Source of the DNA: Cohnella abietis
GTDB lineage: Bacteria > Bacillota > Bacilli > Paenibacillales > Paenibacillaceae
DNA length: 64,000 bases
Direction of reading: 5' to 3'
NCBI RefSeq assembly: GCF_004295585.1
Contig: NZ_AP019400.1
Location: 3,260,001-3,324,000, forward strand
The notes below the pieces were generated by a model. The model did not search any database and was not told the DNA's origin. It saw nothing but the letters and a program-made list of their open reading frames with translations. Numbering within the stretch: the stretch's first letter is position 1; each line of letters begins with the position of its first letter. This document shows positions 9,428 to 18,609 of this stretch, in pieces. A program made the translations under genes and the position numbers.

Positions 9428-10984
9428 CTAGCGAGCAAGCAGCAGCTTCATCTGCACGTCCATTTGGCTGTTCATGGAGATGGGGTCGCTGACAGCAAAA
9501 AGCTCGGGGTCTATGGAATAGATACGATTATTTTGAACTGCCTTTAACTGCTTCCAGATAAAAGTTTTCTCCAGCGCTCTGAATCGAACCGGATCAATAA
9601 TGCTCACGAATAATCGGTCGCCTGCGTATAGCGAAAGCTGCTCCTCCGTAATCAGGCGATAAGCCTCACGGTTAAGCATCTCTTGCTCAATAATGGGAGG
9701 GGCGCTCATGCGCAGGCCATCATATAAATTATAAGCTCCACGGCACCAGAAGTTGCCGAACACATAAATGGAATCGGTGCGTATTTCGATAACAGAAACC
9801 GTTTCTTCCTTAGATATGAATCCCCGTAATTCTGTTCTGTGACGCTCAGCTTTGTTTTCATATTGCAAAATAAGCTGCTGCGCAATCCTCTGTTTGTTAA
9901 AAGCTTCTCCGAGCATTGCCAGTAACGTCATTGGTTTATGGTCGTTTTGTGAGAAAATCATCGTAGATGCAACGGTTGACAGCTCTTCACATTCCTGTTC
10001 GTTCGATACCAGTATATATTCAGGATGCAACTCGGCGATCTCTTCCAGCTGATAAGGAATGTTGTTCACCCGGTGAATATCCAGACTAAGGTTTCGCAAG
10101 TAGGGTCTATTGGTTAAATTCTTTGCAGCTGCTATGGGCCGGATGCCAAGTGCGAGTAAATGCCCGAGGCAGGTTAATGCACAAATATGAGCTGGTTTGC
10201 TCTCATAGTTGCGGACAAATTGTCCGGGCGTTAGGCCCTCCGTCTGCTTAAAACGGCGGTTGAAATAAAATTCATCTCGATAGCCGACCTTAACAGCGAT
10301 CTCTTGCAGGCGCTCTCCTTTTAATAGAAGCTGTTTTGCAGATTCCATCCGCAAGGCCGTAATATACTCCAAAGCATGCTTGCCAGTAATTTGCTTAAAC
10401 CAGTGGGTGAATCTGCGTTTGCTGATTTGTGCTTGTGCAGCAAGCTCCTCTACGGATATCTCTTCCGTAAAATGCTCTTTGAGCTGTTCAATAATGGCTA
10501 GCACAGATTGACGTGTTGTCTCGACAGCAGGTTGATTTTCCACGCTCTCTATTATGATTCGCATCAGCTTTTGAAATCTCGCGTGATTGTCCATTTGCCG
10601 TGCAGTAGATTTATCATTCTGGTATTTGCTAATTTCCCTGACAATGCGCAGCGGAGCTTTTGATGAGGAAATACGGCATTCTCCGGCTTGCAAGTAAGCT
10701 GCGACAGGTCTAGCAGTGTTGCCTAGGATGGAAAAGTGGAGCAGCCAAAACGAGCCGCCCTGACCGTGAAAAAGGCTCATATCGATAATCGATCCAGGAT
10801 TAAACATCCAGCAGCTTCCGGCCTTGAGCGTATATTCATCATCGTCCCACCGTAGCGCACCCTCACCTTCCTCCATGACTAATAAGGTATAGGAGGTCAG
10901 CGGATGCGGGAGAATTCCACTTGATGGGGAAGTAACGACATGCTGTAGATGGTGTAATTCGAAATAAAGGGTATGTACCGGCAT
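9428..10984 (-). CDS. AraC regulator fused to a siderophore-binding-protein domain (1)
   Basis: 518 aa. Order: N-terminal cupin-like sensor (about 1-130), AraC double helix-turn-helix (about 175-270: ISVEELAAQAQISKRRFTHWFK, LQEIAVKVGYRDEFYFNRRFK), then a C-terminal periplasmic-binding-protein-like domain (about 285-518) of the FepB/BtuF type. The family (Btr-like regulators) binds a ferric siderophore in the cytoplasm and activates uptake genes. Start at ATG 10984 (GGAGGTCACA directly upstream) rather than TTG 11011. It is divergent from the lipoprotein at 11234, and the shared spacer holds two Fur boxes, one on its own side (11033-11047). Confidence 0.9.
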   Translation of the reverse strand: MPVHTLYFELHHLQHVVTSPSSGILPHPLTSYTLLVMEEGEGALRWDDDEYTLKAGSCWMFNPGSIIDMSLFHGQGGSFWLLHFSILGNTARPVAAYLQAGECRISSSKAPLRIVREISKYQNDKSTARQMDNHARFQKLMRIIIESVENQPAVETTRQSVLAIIEQLKEHFTEEISVEELAAQAQISKRRFTHWFKQITGKHALEYITALRMESAKQLLLKGERLQEIAVKVGYRDEFYFNRRFKQTEGLTPGQFVRNYESKPAHICALTCLGHLLALGIRPIAAAKNLTNRPYLRNLSLDIHRVNNIPYQLEEIAELHPEYILVSNEQECEELSTVASTMIFSQNDHKPMTLLAMLGEAFNKQRIAQQLILQYENKAERHRTELRGFISKEETVSVIEIRTDSIYVFGNFWCRGAYNLYDGLRMSAPPIIEQEMLNREAYRLITEEQLSLYAGDRLFVSIIDPVRFRALEKTFIWKQLKAVQNNRIYSIDPELFAVSDPISMNSQMDVQMKLLLAR

Positions 10985-11032
10985 TGTGACCTCCAAACCG
11001 TTCCTGTCCAAGCGAAAACCTCCAAATATAGA

Positions 11033-11047
11033 TGAGAATTATTATCA
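11033..11047. promoter_or_regulatory. Fur box upstream of the first AraC-SBP gene
   Basis: TGAGAATTATTATCA matches the 7-1-7 Fur consensus TGATAATnATTATCA with one mismatch. It lies about 50 bp upstream of the minus-strand start at 10984. Predicts iron repression of the regulator. Confidence 0.8.
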
Positions 11048-11182
11048 ATTAGAGAAATCATACAGCAAAGTTACCTAGATTTCAATTGATTCCTACTATA
11101 TTAATAAGCAGCCCAAAAGTATAAAATAACATCCCATTCTATCCTTGTCGGGGTTAAGGGCAAAAGCTATACTGGCTATAGT

Positions 11183-11203
11183 TGATAATGATAATGATTA
11201 TCA
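11183..11203. promoter_or_regulatory. Fur box upstream of the siderophore lipoprotein
   Basis: GATAATGATAATGATTATC matches the classical 19-bp iron box at 18 of 19 positions, and the inner TGATAATGATTATCA (11189-11203) is a perfect 7-1-7 site. It is 30 bp upstream of the ATG at 11234, over the expected promoter region. Confidence 0.92.
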
Positions 11204-11233
11204 ATAAAAAATAGAGATGGGCGGAGACAACAA

Positions 11234-12262
11234 ATGGCAATTCAAGGCAAGAATATACGGAAAGGCATAGCTGTGCTTTGTATCGCAATGGCACTAAGTG
11301 CATGTAGCAGTAACAACGGGAGTAACGAAGCAAAACCGACAAATACAGCACCAGCAACAGCACCAGCAGAAACAGCTACAGCAAGCCAAGGAAGCGAACA
11401 AGGAAATGTATCAGCAACCAAGTTTGTGACGGATGCTTACGATAAACAGGTGGAGATTCCAGTTTCGCCTAAACGTATTGTTTATACGGATAACACGGTC
11501 GGGGATATTTTACTATTTGGCGTAAAACCTATTGGATTGATTCAGGACGGGCTTGAATATGCCGTGTACAGAGATGAAGTGAAAGACGTTGCCGATGTGG
11601 GTTGGCCGCCGAACATTGAGAAGCTGATTGAGCTGGAGCCTGATCTGATTATCACTTCGATGACGGATGCGCAGCAGCTTGATGTTATGGGGAAAATTGC
11701 GCCGGTTATTCAGACGAATGAGTGGGACCCAATGCCTGTGCGCGTTAAGAGAATTGGCGATTGGTTAGGCTTTGAGAATAAGGCAGATGAATTTCTAGCG
11801 AAGCATGAGGCAGACATTAATAAAATGTGGGATTCACTGCTGCAGAATGGAACCATTAAGAGTGGTGAGACGGCTTCCGTCTTTCAATATATGCTAACTC
11901 AGAAGAGACTTAGCGTGTATACGACCAGCTATTTGCCAACGTTTGTCTATCATGATAAAGGATTTAAGCCGACGGCAGGTATCCAGAAGCTGATTGATGA
12001 TCCTGAGAACTACGGATACTCGAACATATCGACCGAATTGCTTCCTAATATAGCAGGAGACCGGATCTTTATTGTTTATTTTGACGGTCCTGAGCTTGAT
12101 GCAGTTAAGCAAATGATCAAAGAGCCGATCTGGAAATATTTACCGGCCGTGAAAGCGGGTAAAGTTTATTTTGTAAACGGTGGCCTGGGAATTACGACAG
12201 ATCCGCTCGCGAGAGAAGAGCTAATTAAGCAGCTTCCAGTTATTTTGGGTGAGAAGTCATGA
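11234..12262 (+). CDS. Iron-siderophore ABC transporter substrate-binding lipoprotein (1)
   Basis: 342 aa. Lipoprotein signal with lipobox LSAC (Cys about 24), a low-complexity Thr/Ala/Pro linker, then an FhuD/FecB-type bilobed domain ([30 protein letters not shown]). Captures a ferric siderophore outside the membrane. No permease or ATPase is encoded in the window, so it must use a transporter from elsewhere. Strong Fur box just upstream; ATGA overlap with the reductase gene. Confidence 0.9.
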   Translation: MAIQGKNIRKGIAVLCIAMALSACSSNNGSNEAKPTNTAPATAPAETATASQGSEQGNVSATKFVTDAYDKQVEIPVSPKRIVYTDNTVGDILLFGVKPIGLIQDGLEYAVYRDEVKDVADVGWPPNIEKLIELEPDLIITSMTDAQQLDVMGKIAPVIQTNEWDPMPVRVKRIGDWLGFENKADEFLAKHEADINKMWDSLLQNGTIKSGETASVFQYMLTQKRLSVYTTSYLPTFVYHDKGFKPTAGIQKLIDDPENYGYSNISTELLPNIAGDRIFIVYFDGPELDAVKQMIKEPIWKYLPAVKAGKVYFVNGGLGITTDPLAREELIKQLPVILGEKS

Positions 12263-13313
12263 GTCATTCTTTAGAATTATTCGATGTTACGATTTTGGCG
12301 GCGGCCCTACAGGATTGTACACGGCCTTTTACAGTGGTATGAGAGAATTAAAAACTAAGCTCATAGAATCTCAAGAAGAATTGGGCGGGCGCATACTGAC
12401 CTATCCGGAGAAAATGATTTGGGATGTTGGAGGGATCACCCCTATACGCGGGGAAAAGCTGATCGAGCAGTTGGTTCAGCAAGCCAAAATCTTTGAGCCG
12501 ACGATTGTGCTCGGTCAACGTATTCAGAAATGTGAGCGGCAGGAGGATGGAAATTTTCTGTTGACTACAGATGATGGCGAGCAGCATCTTACACGGACGG
12601 TTATTCTGGCAATCGGTTATGGCGCTCGCAAGCCGGCAAAGCTGGAGATCGAGGGAGCAGATCGGTTCGAAGTGACCAATCTGCATTATACGGTACAGCA
12701 GCTGGACGGCTTTCGCGGCAAGCGGGTATTGATCTCTGGCGGCGGTGATGCCGCGGTGGATTGGGCTGTTGAGCTGGAACCGATTGCGGAAAGTGTGACA
12801 ATAGTCCATCGACGCGGCGAATTCGGAGGACATGAACGGACAGTAAGCCAAATGAGACAGTCTTCCGTGAAGATTCTTACCCCGTACAAGGTAGAAGCAC
12901 TTCATAGCCAGGATGGCACAGCTATTGACACTGTCACTCATACTGTTACAGGTGAGCAGAAGAAGCTTGAGGTCGACGCCGTGGTCGTCAGTCACGGGAT
13001 GAGGTGCGATTACGGTTCGATCCGCTATTGGGGACTTAATATGAATGAGTGGAACATGCAGGTAGACGACCAAATGATTACCAACATTCCGGGTATTTAT
13101 GCGGCGGGTGATTTCGTTACCTATCCTAGTAAGGTGGAGCTGATTGCGGGTACCTTCACCAGTGGTATTTTAGCGTTAAACAGTGCAAAGAAGTACATGG
13201 AGCCGGAAGCCCCTTACATGGCCTACGTCTCGTCCCATAACGACCGTTTCAAAGAGAAGAACCGCGCTCTGGGCGTTGTGGAAGAAGAGGAAGAGGCAGA
13301 GGCAGAGGAATAA
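12259..13313 (+). pseudogene. Ferredoxin/flavodoxin-NADP reductase, YumC type, 1-nt frameshift
   Basis: About 351 codons. The body reads as a thioredoxin-reductase-like [17 protein letters not shown] (FAD), [27 protein letters not shown] (NADPH), [19 protein letters not shown]. The natural start is ATG 12259, overlapping the previous stop; its frame gives [13 protein letters not shown] and then breaks, because the glycine run reads TTGGCGGCGG where TTGGGCGGCGG is expected (about 12296-12300). One missing G restores a full-length enzyme. It could supply electrons for ferric-siderophore reduction. Acidic C-terminal tail ([10 protein letters not shown]) is unusual. Real mutation or assembly error cannot be separated here. 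Confidence 0.85.
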
Positions 13314-13498
13314 AATAGCTGTAACATTTACACGCAAACTGGGCTGCCCGAATGGGGCGGTCCTTTTTGTTCTGTTAATATCCTTCAGGCTCAAGAAGAA
13401 GAATAAATGTACAAATCGGTAATTCAACAGTAAAAACGTAAGAACTCAAATAAGTCCATTGTATATGAACGATTCTTACCTTATGATAATCAACGTGT

Positions 13499-13517
13499 GA
13501 TAATGATAATTAATATC
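13499..13517. promoter_or_regulatory. Fur box upstream of the second siderophore lipoprotein
   Basis: GATAATGATAATTAATATC matches the 19-bp iron box at 17 of 19 positions, ending 17 bp before the ATG at 13535. Confidence 0.85.
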
Positions 13518-13534
13518 AACAGAGAGAGGGTAAG

Positions 13535-14527
13535 ATGAAAGTGATGAAAAAAGGCTTGTTATTGTTGTGTGTCACGCTTTTAACGTCCGTGATCTTGACG
13601 GCGTGTGGAGGGGTTAATGAAAATGAGGAGTCAAACCAGATAAAAGAATCGCCTGCTGCGGAGACTGGTAAGGTCCGTACGTTTGAGCATATATTGGGGA
13701 AAATTGAAGTGCCAGAGCGTCCACAGCGGGTGATCGGCTTGTTTGTGGAGGATGAGATGAGTGCGTTAGGTGTCAAACCGATTATGCAATATTCATCCGG
13801 GAGTTACTACCAGACTTACCTGGAGCCTTATCTGAAGGATGTGCCAAAGCTGGATACAGCTGCGATGAATTTCGAAGCTATTATGGCGGCTAAGCCTGAT
13901 CTTATTATTCTAGGGTTTCAAGGTTGGGCTGATGAGGGCTCTTACGAGAAATTATCCAAAATCGCGCCTACATATGTATTCACCGGCAGTGAAATCCAAA
14001 CTCCAGAAAATTGGCGGAAAAATTTACGTACGGTTGCGGATTTGCTTGGGAAATCCGATGTTGCGGAGGAGATCATCAAGAAGCGTGAAGAGGAAACGAA
14101 AAATGCCAAGCAGTTATTGGCGGATTCGTCCGGACGTGGAACGGCTGCGCTGTTAAGAATACATGCGAGCAAGGAGCTTCGTCTATACGGCGGACCTGGA
14201 GGACAGGTTGGTACAGCATTGTATGGAGATTTCGGGCTGGAGCCGTCAGGGATCGTACGTAAACTCGCATGGGGCGAGGATATGGATATTCAAACGATAT
14301 CGATGGAAGTCATCCCTCAGATTGATGCCGATTATTTATTCCTGGCCGTTGACGAAGGTCGAAGAGAACAGGCTAAGGAATTGATGGAGAGCCCAATATG
14401 GAAGAACGTTCCGGCAGTTAAAAAAGGACATGTCTATGAAGTGCGAGGAGATGTATGGATTACGAACGGACCGATTGCATATGAGAAGAAGCTGGAGGAC
14501 GTTGTCAACGCGATGACGAAGCAGTAG
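13535..14527 (+). CDS. Iron-siderophore ABC transporter substrate-binding lipoprotein (2)
   Basis: 330 aa. Signal peptide with lipobox LTAC (Cys about 24), then a FecB-type domain (EHILGKIEVPERPQRVIGL, EAIMAAKPDLIILG). AGAGAGAGGG precedes the ATG. Own Fur box. Diverged from the lipoprotein at 11234, so probably a different siderophore. Also without permease genes nearby; 14 nt before the nitroreductase gene, likely co-transcribed. Confidence 0.9.
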   Translation: MKVMKKGLLLLCVTLLTSVILTACGGVNENEESNQIKESPAAETGKVRTFEHILGKIEVPERPQRVIGLFVEDEMSALGVKPIMQYSSGSYYQTYLEPYLKDVPKLDTAAMNFEAIMAAKPDLIILGFQGWADEGSYEKLSKIAPTYVFTGSEIQTPENWRKNLRTVADLLGKSDVAEEIIKKREEETKNAKQLLADSSGRGTAALLRIHASKELRLYGGPGGQVGTALYGDFGLEPSGIVRKLAWGEDMDIQTISMEVIPQIDADYLFLAVDEGRREQAKELMESPIWKNVPAVKKGHVYEVRGDVWITNGPIAYEKKLEDVVNAMTKQ

Positions 14528-14541
14528 AAAGGATGAGACGG

Positions 14542-15114
14542 ATGGAAGTAGGCTATAAGGGCATCGCAACGACAGTTCGCGAGCGCAGAACGATTAATGA
14601 TTTTAATGGTCAACCCGTATCGAAAGAAGTGCTGATCGAGCTGTTAAACGATGCGGTATGGGCTCCCTTTCATTCCAAAACAGAACCTTGGCGCTTTATC
14701 TTGTTCCATGGAGACGGGCGACGTCAGTTTTCGGATGCGGTTCTGCGCACCTATTCCCAGGAAAAAAGAGAGCAATATGCGGATAGAGTGTCCGATACTT
14801 ATTGTAATGTCGTTCCTGTGCATTTGCTCGTATTGATTCGTGAGGAACTTAGGCAGAAGGAATGGGAAGAGGCGTTCGCTGCAGCTAGTGCACTTATTCA
14901 GAACTTGCAGCTGCTTGCTTGGGAGCGGAAGATTGGTGTCGTCTGGAAGACAAATGATTACAATGAGAACTCTGAGTTTCGCGAAGGTACGGGGGTTAAG
15001 CCCGGAGAGAAGGTAGTGGGTACGCTGCATATGGGGTATTTTGACCCCAAAAAGGTTCGCAGAGCGAAGCCACGAACTCCAGCCGAGACGCTCATCACAT
15101 GGGTGGACAGCTAA
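14542..15114 (+). CDS. Nitroreductase-family flavoprotein
   Basis: 190 aa. FMN-binding nitroreductase features: RERRTINDFNGQPV at the N-terminus, WAPFHSKTEPWRFILF, LQNLQLLAWERKIGVVWKT, and GTLHMGYFD near the end (YdjA-like short form). ATG 14542 is preferred over 14533 because AAAGG lies 9 nt upstream of it. In this iron-controlled block a role in reducing iron or a siderophore is an inference. Confidence 0.85.
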   Translation: MEVGYKGIATTVRERRTINDFNGQPVSKEVLIELLNDAVWAPFHSKTEPWRFILFHGDGRRQFSDAVLRTYSQEKREQYADRVSDTYCNVVPVHLLVLIREELRQKEWEEAFAAASALIQNLQLLAWERKIGVVWKTNDYNENSEFREGTGVKPGEKVVGTLHMGYFDPKKVRRAKPRTPAETLITWVDS

Positions 15115-15120
15115 TTAATG

Positions 15121-15160
15121 AAGGAAGTTCCTCAACTAAGGTTGACGAGCTTCCTTTTTT
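15121..15160 (+). terminator. Rho-independent terminator
   Basis: AAGGAAG ... CTTCCTT outer stem with an inner TCAAC/GTTGA stem and TTTTTTT, six bases after the nitroreductase stop. Confidence 0.88.
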
Positions 15161-15179
15161 TCATTTAAACTAACTTTAC

Positions 15180-15194
15180 TGATAATGTTTCTCA
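15180..15194. promoter_or_regulatory. Fur box upstream of the second AraC-SBP gene
   Basis: TGATAATGTTTCTCA: perfect left half, two mismatches in the right half of the 7-1-7 consensus. It ends 15 bp before the ATG at 15210 and touches the ribosome site. Confidence 0.6.
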
Positions 15195-15209
15195 ATCAAG
15201 GAGGCTCTC

Positions 15210-16814
15210 ATGACGAAGCTGAAAACAAACGGGCTCCCCTTTCGTTCTATTTTTTTCGCACTAGACAAAATTCAGAGTAAAACACACAAGAGCAGAGAGC
15301 ATCTACTGGAACAAGCTTCTTCCATATATACAATTCTTGCGGTGACAGCTGGGCAAGGTTTTTTTAATATAGCTGGGATAGATTTTCGGGTAGCAAGGGG
15401 GCAGTGTTACCTGCTTCCGCCTGAAGTGAAGATGGAAGTGACCAATGATGGGGAAGAGGATTTGAACTATTATCGGTTGAGCTTTGAAATCATCTCCAAG
15501 GAACAGCTAGGGCAGGATAGTCAATTTCTTGAACAAGGCGAGCTGAAGGTCGAACCTTTTGACCGTTATGCGGATATTTTCAAGAAGATCTGTGATAACC
15601 AACGCCATAAAAGTGATAAGGAGCAGTTCAGAAATCAATATCGTTTTCAGAAGCTCATGTATTGGATCATCGAACAGAATTTACCTTTTGATCAACCTAA
15701 GGATTCAAGAAAAACAGTGGAGGAAACACTCTCCTATCTGCAGGAACATTATCATGAAGACGTGACTACAGAGCAGCTGGCAGCGCAAGCACATCTCGGA
15801 ACTAAGCAGTACGCGCATCTGTTCAAGAAAATGACTGGCAAAACTCCGATCGACTATGTAACGGAGATGCGGATTCGTAAAGCCAAAGAATTGCTCATTA
15901 TCTCCAGTGGTCATCAATTACGAGATATCGCCGAGCAGGTTGGATATAGTGATCCGTATTATTTTAATCGCAGATTTAAGCAGGTAGTTGGCATTCCTCC
16001 TCGGCAGTTTATCAGAAAACGGCAGTTCAGAATTATCTCCACAGAATATGCGTGCTCGATGCTGGCACTGGGGTTGAAGCCTATCGGAGCTCCTGCTTAT
16101 CAGCTTGGCTTCTACGCCAAGAACCACTCGGGAGGAATAGATAATATCGGCGATAAAGGCACTTTTTACTTTGACAAAATGAAATCGCTCAAACCTGATT
16201 TATTTGTATTAGGGGATGAAATAGAGCCGGAGGTATCTGCTCAATTGCTGCGAATTGCCCCTGTTGTGCATATTCCCTGGATGGGGCTGGATGCTACGGG
16301 ACATTTGCGAGCAGTTGCTGATCTGCTAGGCATGACGAAAGAAGCCGAGGCATGGATTCAGATGTACGAAACGAAAAGGGATGAGACCAAATTTCAATTG
16401 AAGTCCTTTATCAATATCCATGAGACGGTTGGCATACTTGTAGTGGAAGGTCAGGACTTGTATGTGTTGGGTGATAGGAATGCGGGAGAGATTGTTTATC
16501 GCACTTTGGGAATGACGCCTCCACAGATGGTTCGTCGCCAGCTTGAAGCCCACCCTAACCAATATGGCAGGAAGGTGTCACTGGATAAACTTCCGGATTA
16601 CGAGGCGGATCGATTGCTGATTATCGTATACGGTAATGAAGCGCAGACAACATTCAATGGTATTCAACACGATGAAATTTGGAGAAATCTCCGTGCTGTT
16701 CGGAACAACAACGTGCAGGTCATCGATGCTGAAAAATGGATCTACTATGACGTTTTGTCGCTGCAAGGCCAGCTTGATGAAGCGGTGAGCTTGTTCTCGA
16801 ATAATGGGAGGTAG
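15210..16814 (+). CDS. AraC regulator fused to a siderophore-binding-protein domain (2)
   Basis: 534 aa, same architecture as 9428: cupin-like sensor (1-130), AraC HTH pair (about 170-270: VTTEQLAAQAHLGTKQYAHLFK, LRDIAEQVGYSDPYYFNRRFK), C-terminal binding-protein domain (280-534). AAGGAGG precedes the ATG. It lies downstream of the second lipoprotein operon, with its own Fur box, and probably senses the siderophore taken up by that system. Confidence 0.9.
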   Translation: MTKLKTNGLPFRSIFFALDKIQSKTHKSREHLLEQASSIYTILAVTAGQGFFNIAGIDFRVARGQCYLLPPEVKMEVTNDGEEDLNYYRLSFEIISKEQLGQDSQFLEQGELKVEPFDRYADIFKKICDNQRHKSDKEQFRNQYRFQKLMYWIIEQNLPFDQPKDSRKTVEETLSYLQEHYHEDVTTEQLAAQAHLGTKQYAHLFKKMTGKTPIDYVTEMRIRKAKELLIISSGHQLRDIAEQVGYSDPYYFNRRFKQVVGIPPRQFIRKRQFRIISTEYACSMLALGLKPIGAPAYQLGFYAKNHSGGIDNIGDKGTFYFDKMKSLKPDLFVLGDEIEPEVSAQLLRIAPVVHIPWMGLDATGHLRAVADLLGMTKEAEAWIQMYETKRDETKFQLKSFINIHETVGILVVEGQDLYVLGDRNAGEIVYRTLGMTPPQMVRRQLEAHPNQYGRKVSLDKLPDYEADRLLIIVYGNEAQTTFNGIQHDEIWRNLRAVRNNNVQVIDAEKWIYYDVLSLQGQLDEAVSLFSNNGR

Positions 16815-16902
16815 AGTTACGGTAGACGAGTGAACGCCCATTGTCGCTGGCTAATGAACCGTATTGTGCTTATTACTAGGAAAATGGTCTCTTTTTGAGT
16901 TT

Positions 16903-16983
16903 AACAAACTCCAATGGTGTTATTGTGTGATTTATGGGTGGAATGGAGCTATTTTTGTGTAAATAGAGTGCACGGAGTTTGTT
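16903..16983. repeat. Inverted repeat in intergenic spacer, possible small repeat element
   Basis: AACAAACTCC (16903-16912) and GGAGTTTGTT (16974-16983) form a perfect 10-bp inverted repeat around about 60 bp without coding potential. The left arm can also fold on itself (GAGTTT-AAC-AAACTC). It looks like a short non-coding repeat of the MITE or REP kind; no second copy is in the window. Confidence 0.35.
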
Positions 16984-17019
16984 ACAAATCTAAACCAGCA
17001 CATTTTGACGATATAAGAG

Positions 17020-17673
17020 TTACTGAGTTCGTAAGCCGAATGTGCGATAGCGCTGATTACCACTAACCACAGTCAAAAGTTGGACATCAACTAACTTGTG
17101 AAGGATCCGTCTCGCATGTTGGTTTGTAACTCTCAGATGGCTCCCCAATTCAAAAGGTGAAAATGGTCGAAATTGTCGCCTTGCATAACGGATAGTTTCT
17201 GCTTCGAGCCAGGTTAATTCACTAGGCACATCTGTAGCGATGAACTTTCCTATAAAGGAGAGAACAAGCTGTTGGCAACGTTTGGGCTCATCTGTAATGG
17301 AAAGATAGGCAATGGGCAGAAAAACCCAATCGTCTAGTGCTAATAAACATTGCCGCCAGCATAAATCTTTGAAGCGTTTTACGTCGAGGTCTCTTGCGTG
17401 AGGTCCGTAGCCTTGAATTTCGATTCCACCCTTAACATCTCCGCTAGGCATATAAGCTAGATCCAGATAGCGATATCCATTGCTGGAATCACGTACTTCC
17501 CATTCAGCATAAAGATGGTTGAAGTTTTTTACTACAGGGAACCAAACGGTGCGTAAAAATTCAATAGTGCCATGGCCGAGTCCGTTCTCCAGTAATTCTC
17601 GTCTTCTATGATTTTGTTCTTGAGCAATAGCTAATTCCATCCATTCATCGTAGGCTTGGTCAAATCTGGACAT
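17020..17673 (-). CDS. Winged-helix protein with nuclease-like N-terminal region
   Basis: 217 aa from ATG 17673 (AAAGGA 11 nt upstream; ATG 17685 would have no spacing). N-terminal part carries YLDLAYMP, GGIEIQGYGPHARDLDVKRFKDLCWRQ and ALDDWVFLPI, which resembles the D..ExQ/K...R-D arrangement of small Vsr/PD-(D/E)XK-fold proteins. The C-terminal 50 residues look like a winged helix (SPFELGSHLRVTNQHARRILHKLV). I know similar Paenibacillus proteins only as hypotheticals. Its message starts with a strong hairpin (17717-17765). Confidence 0.7.
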   Translation of the reverse strand: MSRFDQAYDEWMELAIAQEQNHRRRELLENGLGHGTIEFLRTVWFPVVKNFNHLYAEWEVRDSSNGYRYLDLAYMPSGDVKGGIEIQGYGPHARDLDVKRFKDLCWRQCLLALDDWVFLPIAYLSITDEPKRCQQLVLSFIGKFIATDVPSELTWLEAETIRYARRQFRPFSPFELGSHLRVTNQHARRILHKLVDVQLLTVVSGNQRYRTFGLRTQ

Positions 17674-17716
17674 AGCAATCTTCATCCTTTCTTTATGGGG
17701 AGTAGTTACGAAAAAA

Positions 17717-17765
17717 GCCGCTTCGACACAAAGCACCAATAAGGTGCAGAATGTGCCGAAGCGGC
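17717..17765 (-). ncRNA. Structured leader or small terminated RNA before the winged-helix gene
   Basis: On the minus strand GCCGCTTCG...CGAAGCGGC forms a long stem, with an inner hairpin GCACC-TTATT-GGTGC, and is followed at once by TTTTTT (17716-17711). It lies between a good promoter and the ATG 38 nt further on. This is a terminator inside a 5' leader: either an attenuator for the gene or the 3' end of a roughly 75-nt RNA. Confidence 0.55.
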
Positions 17766-17794
17766 GTGTGCTTCACGACCGTCGTTATAATGTT

Positions 17795-17822
17795 AGTATA
17801 GCAATTATTGGAATGATTTCAA
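17795..17822 (-). promoter_or_regulatory. Sigma-A-type promoter of the leader/winged-helix gene
   Basis: Minus strand TTGAAA (17822-17817), 16-nt spacer, TATACT (17800-17795). Predicted start near 17788, upstream of the hairpin. Confidence 0.7.
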
Positions 17823-17977
17823 CGACTTTTTTGTTTTTCAATTGAAACAGTGGGAGAAAGCAAGGGGTCTGATCTTACGCTGTCTGATGAAGATGGGCAA
17901 ATCATTATTAAATTGTAATAAGTGGACTAGACTGTTCAAACGGCCGAATGATATGATTATAGCGGGTGAAGCAAACT

Positions 17978-18595
17978 ATGAATAATGAGACAACAAACGT
18001 AGAAAACAATCAAGATAATGAATCTGCTGAGAAATGGGCAGAGCTAGTTAAGGCAGTGCATCATAATGGCCTCGTTGCTTTGAAAACGTACTTTGACGAT
18101 GTCGATGCTCAGGTGTTGAATCAAGAATTTTACGGTCCAGTTTTTGTTTTTCAAGTGAAAGATGAATCAAATGATGAATATGCGTGTGGTTTTTTTCTCC
18201 GCGAGTTGGTCACGAATTTCCAATCGGGAAGTGACCCGGCCCAGTGGATGGCTTCATTTTTCATCGAGATGATGAAAGCTCCAGGGGGAAGAGCGCTCCC
18301 TAAACCACCTGCTAGTGAAGATGAAGCAAAGGCGATCATCGACAAATTGCTGGTTCCGCAATGTATTGCGGCAGTTCAAGAAGAATTTGCACCAGAGCAG
18401 GTGCATGCGGGACTTGATTGGAACGAAGAGCACGGCCCAGTCTTCGAAGCTGGTTTTCCAGTAATACGAGACGGCAACAACGTTTGCGCTTTTCCTCTTC
18501 ATCTATTGTATACGCATTTGCTACTAAATCGGGATCCTGCTGACTTGCTTATTCAAGGCTTGTACAAAATCCGTGAAGAACATGGCATGGATTGA
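17978..18595 (+). CDS. Hypothetical protein, acidic, soluble
   Basis: 205 aa from ATG 17978 (GGGTGA upstream; GTG 17966 is a weaker option). No known motif recognised. N-terminus is Asn/Glu-rich, then mixed alpha/beta with GPVFVFQVKDE and LRELVTNFQSG segments; no membrane segment or signal peptide. Followed by a strong terminator. A short open stretch before it (17850-17918, ending DGQIIIKL) may be the tail of a lost gene. Confidence 0.65.
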   Translation: MNNETTNVENNQDNESAEKWAELVKAVHHNGLVALKTYFDDVDAQVLNQEFYGPVFVFQVKDESNDEYACGFFLRELVTNFQSGSDPAQWMASFFIEMMKAPGGRALPKPPASEDEAKAIIDKLLVPQCIAAVQEEFAPEQVHAGLDWNEEHGPVFEAGFPVIRDGNNVCAFPLHLLYTHLLLNRDPADLLIQGLYKIREEHGMD

Positions 18596-18609
18596 GTTGA
18601 GACCTAACG

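Noticed and set aside
12348..13073. 241-aa minus-strand ORF opposite the reductase
   Set aside because: Antisense shadow of a clearly recognisable FNR coding frame.
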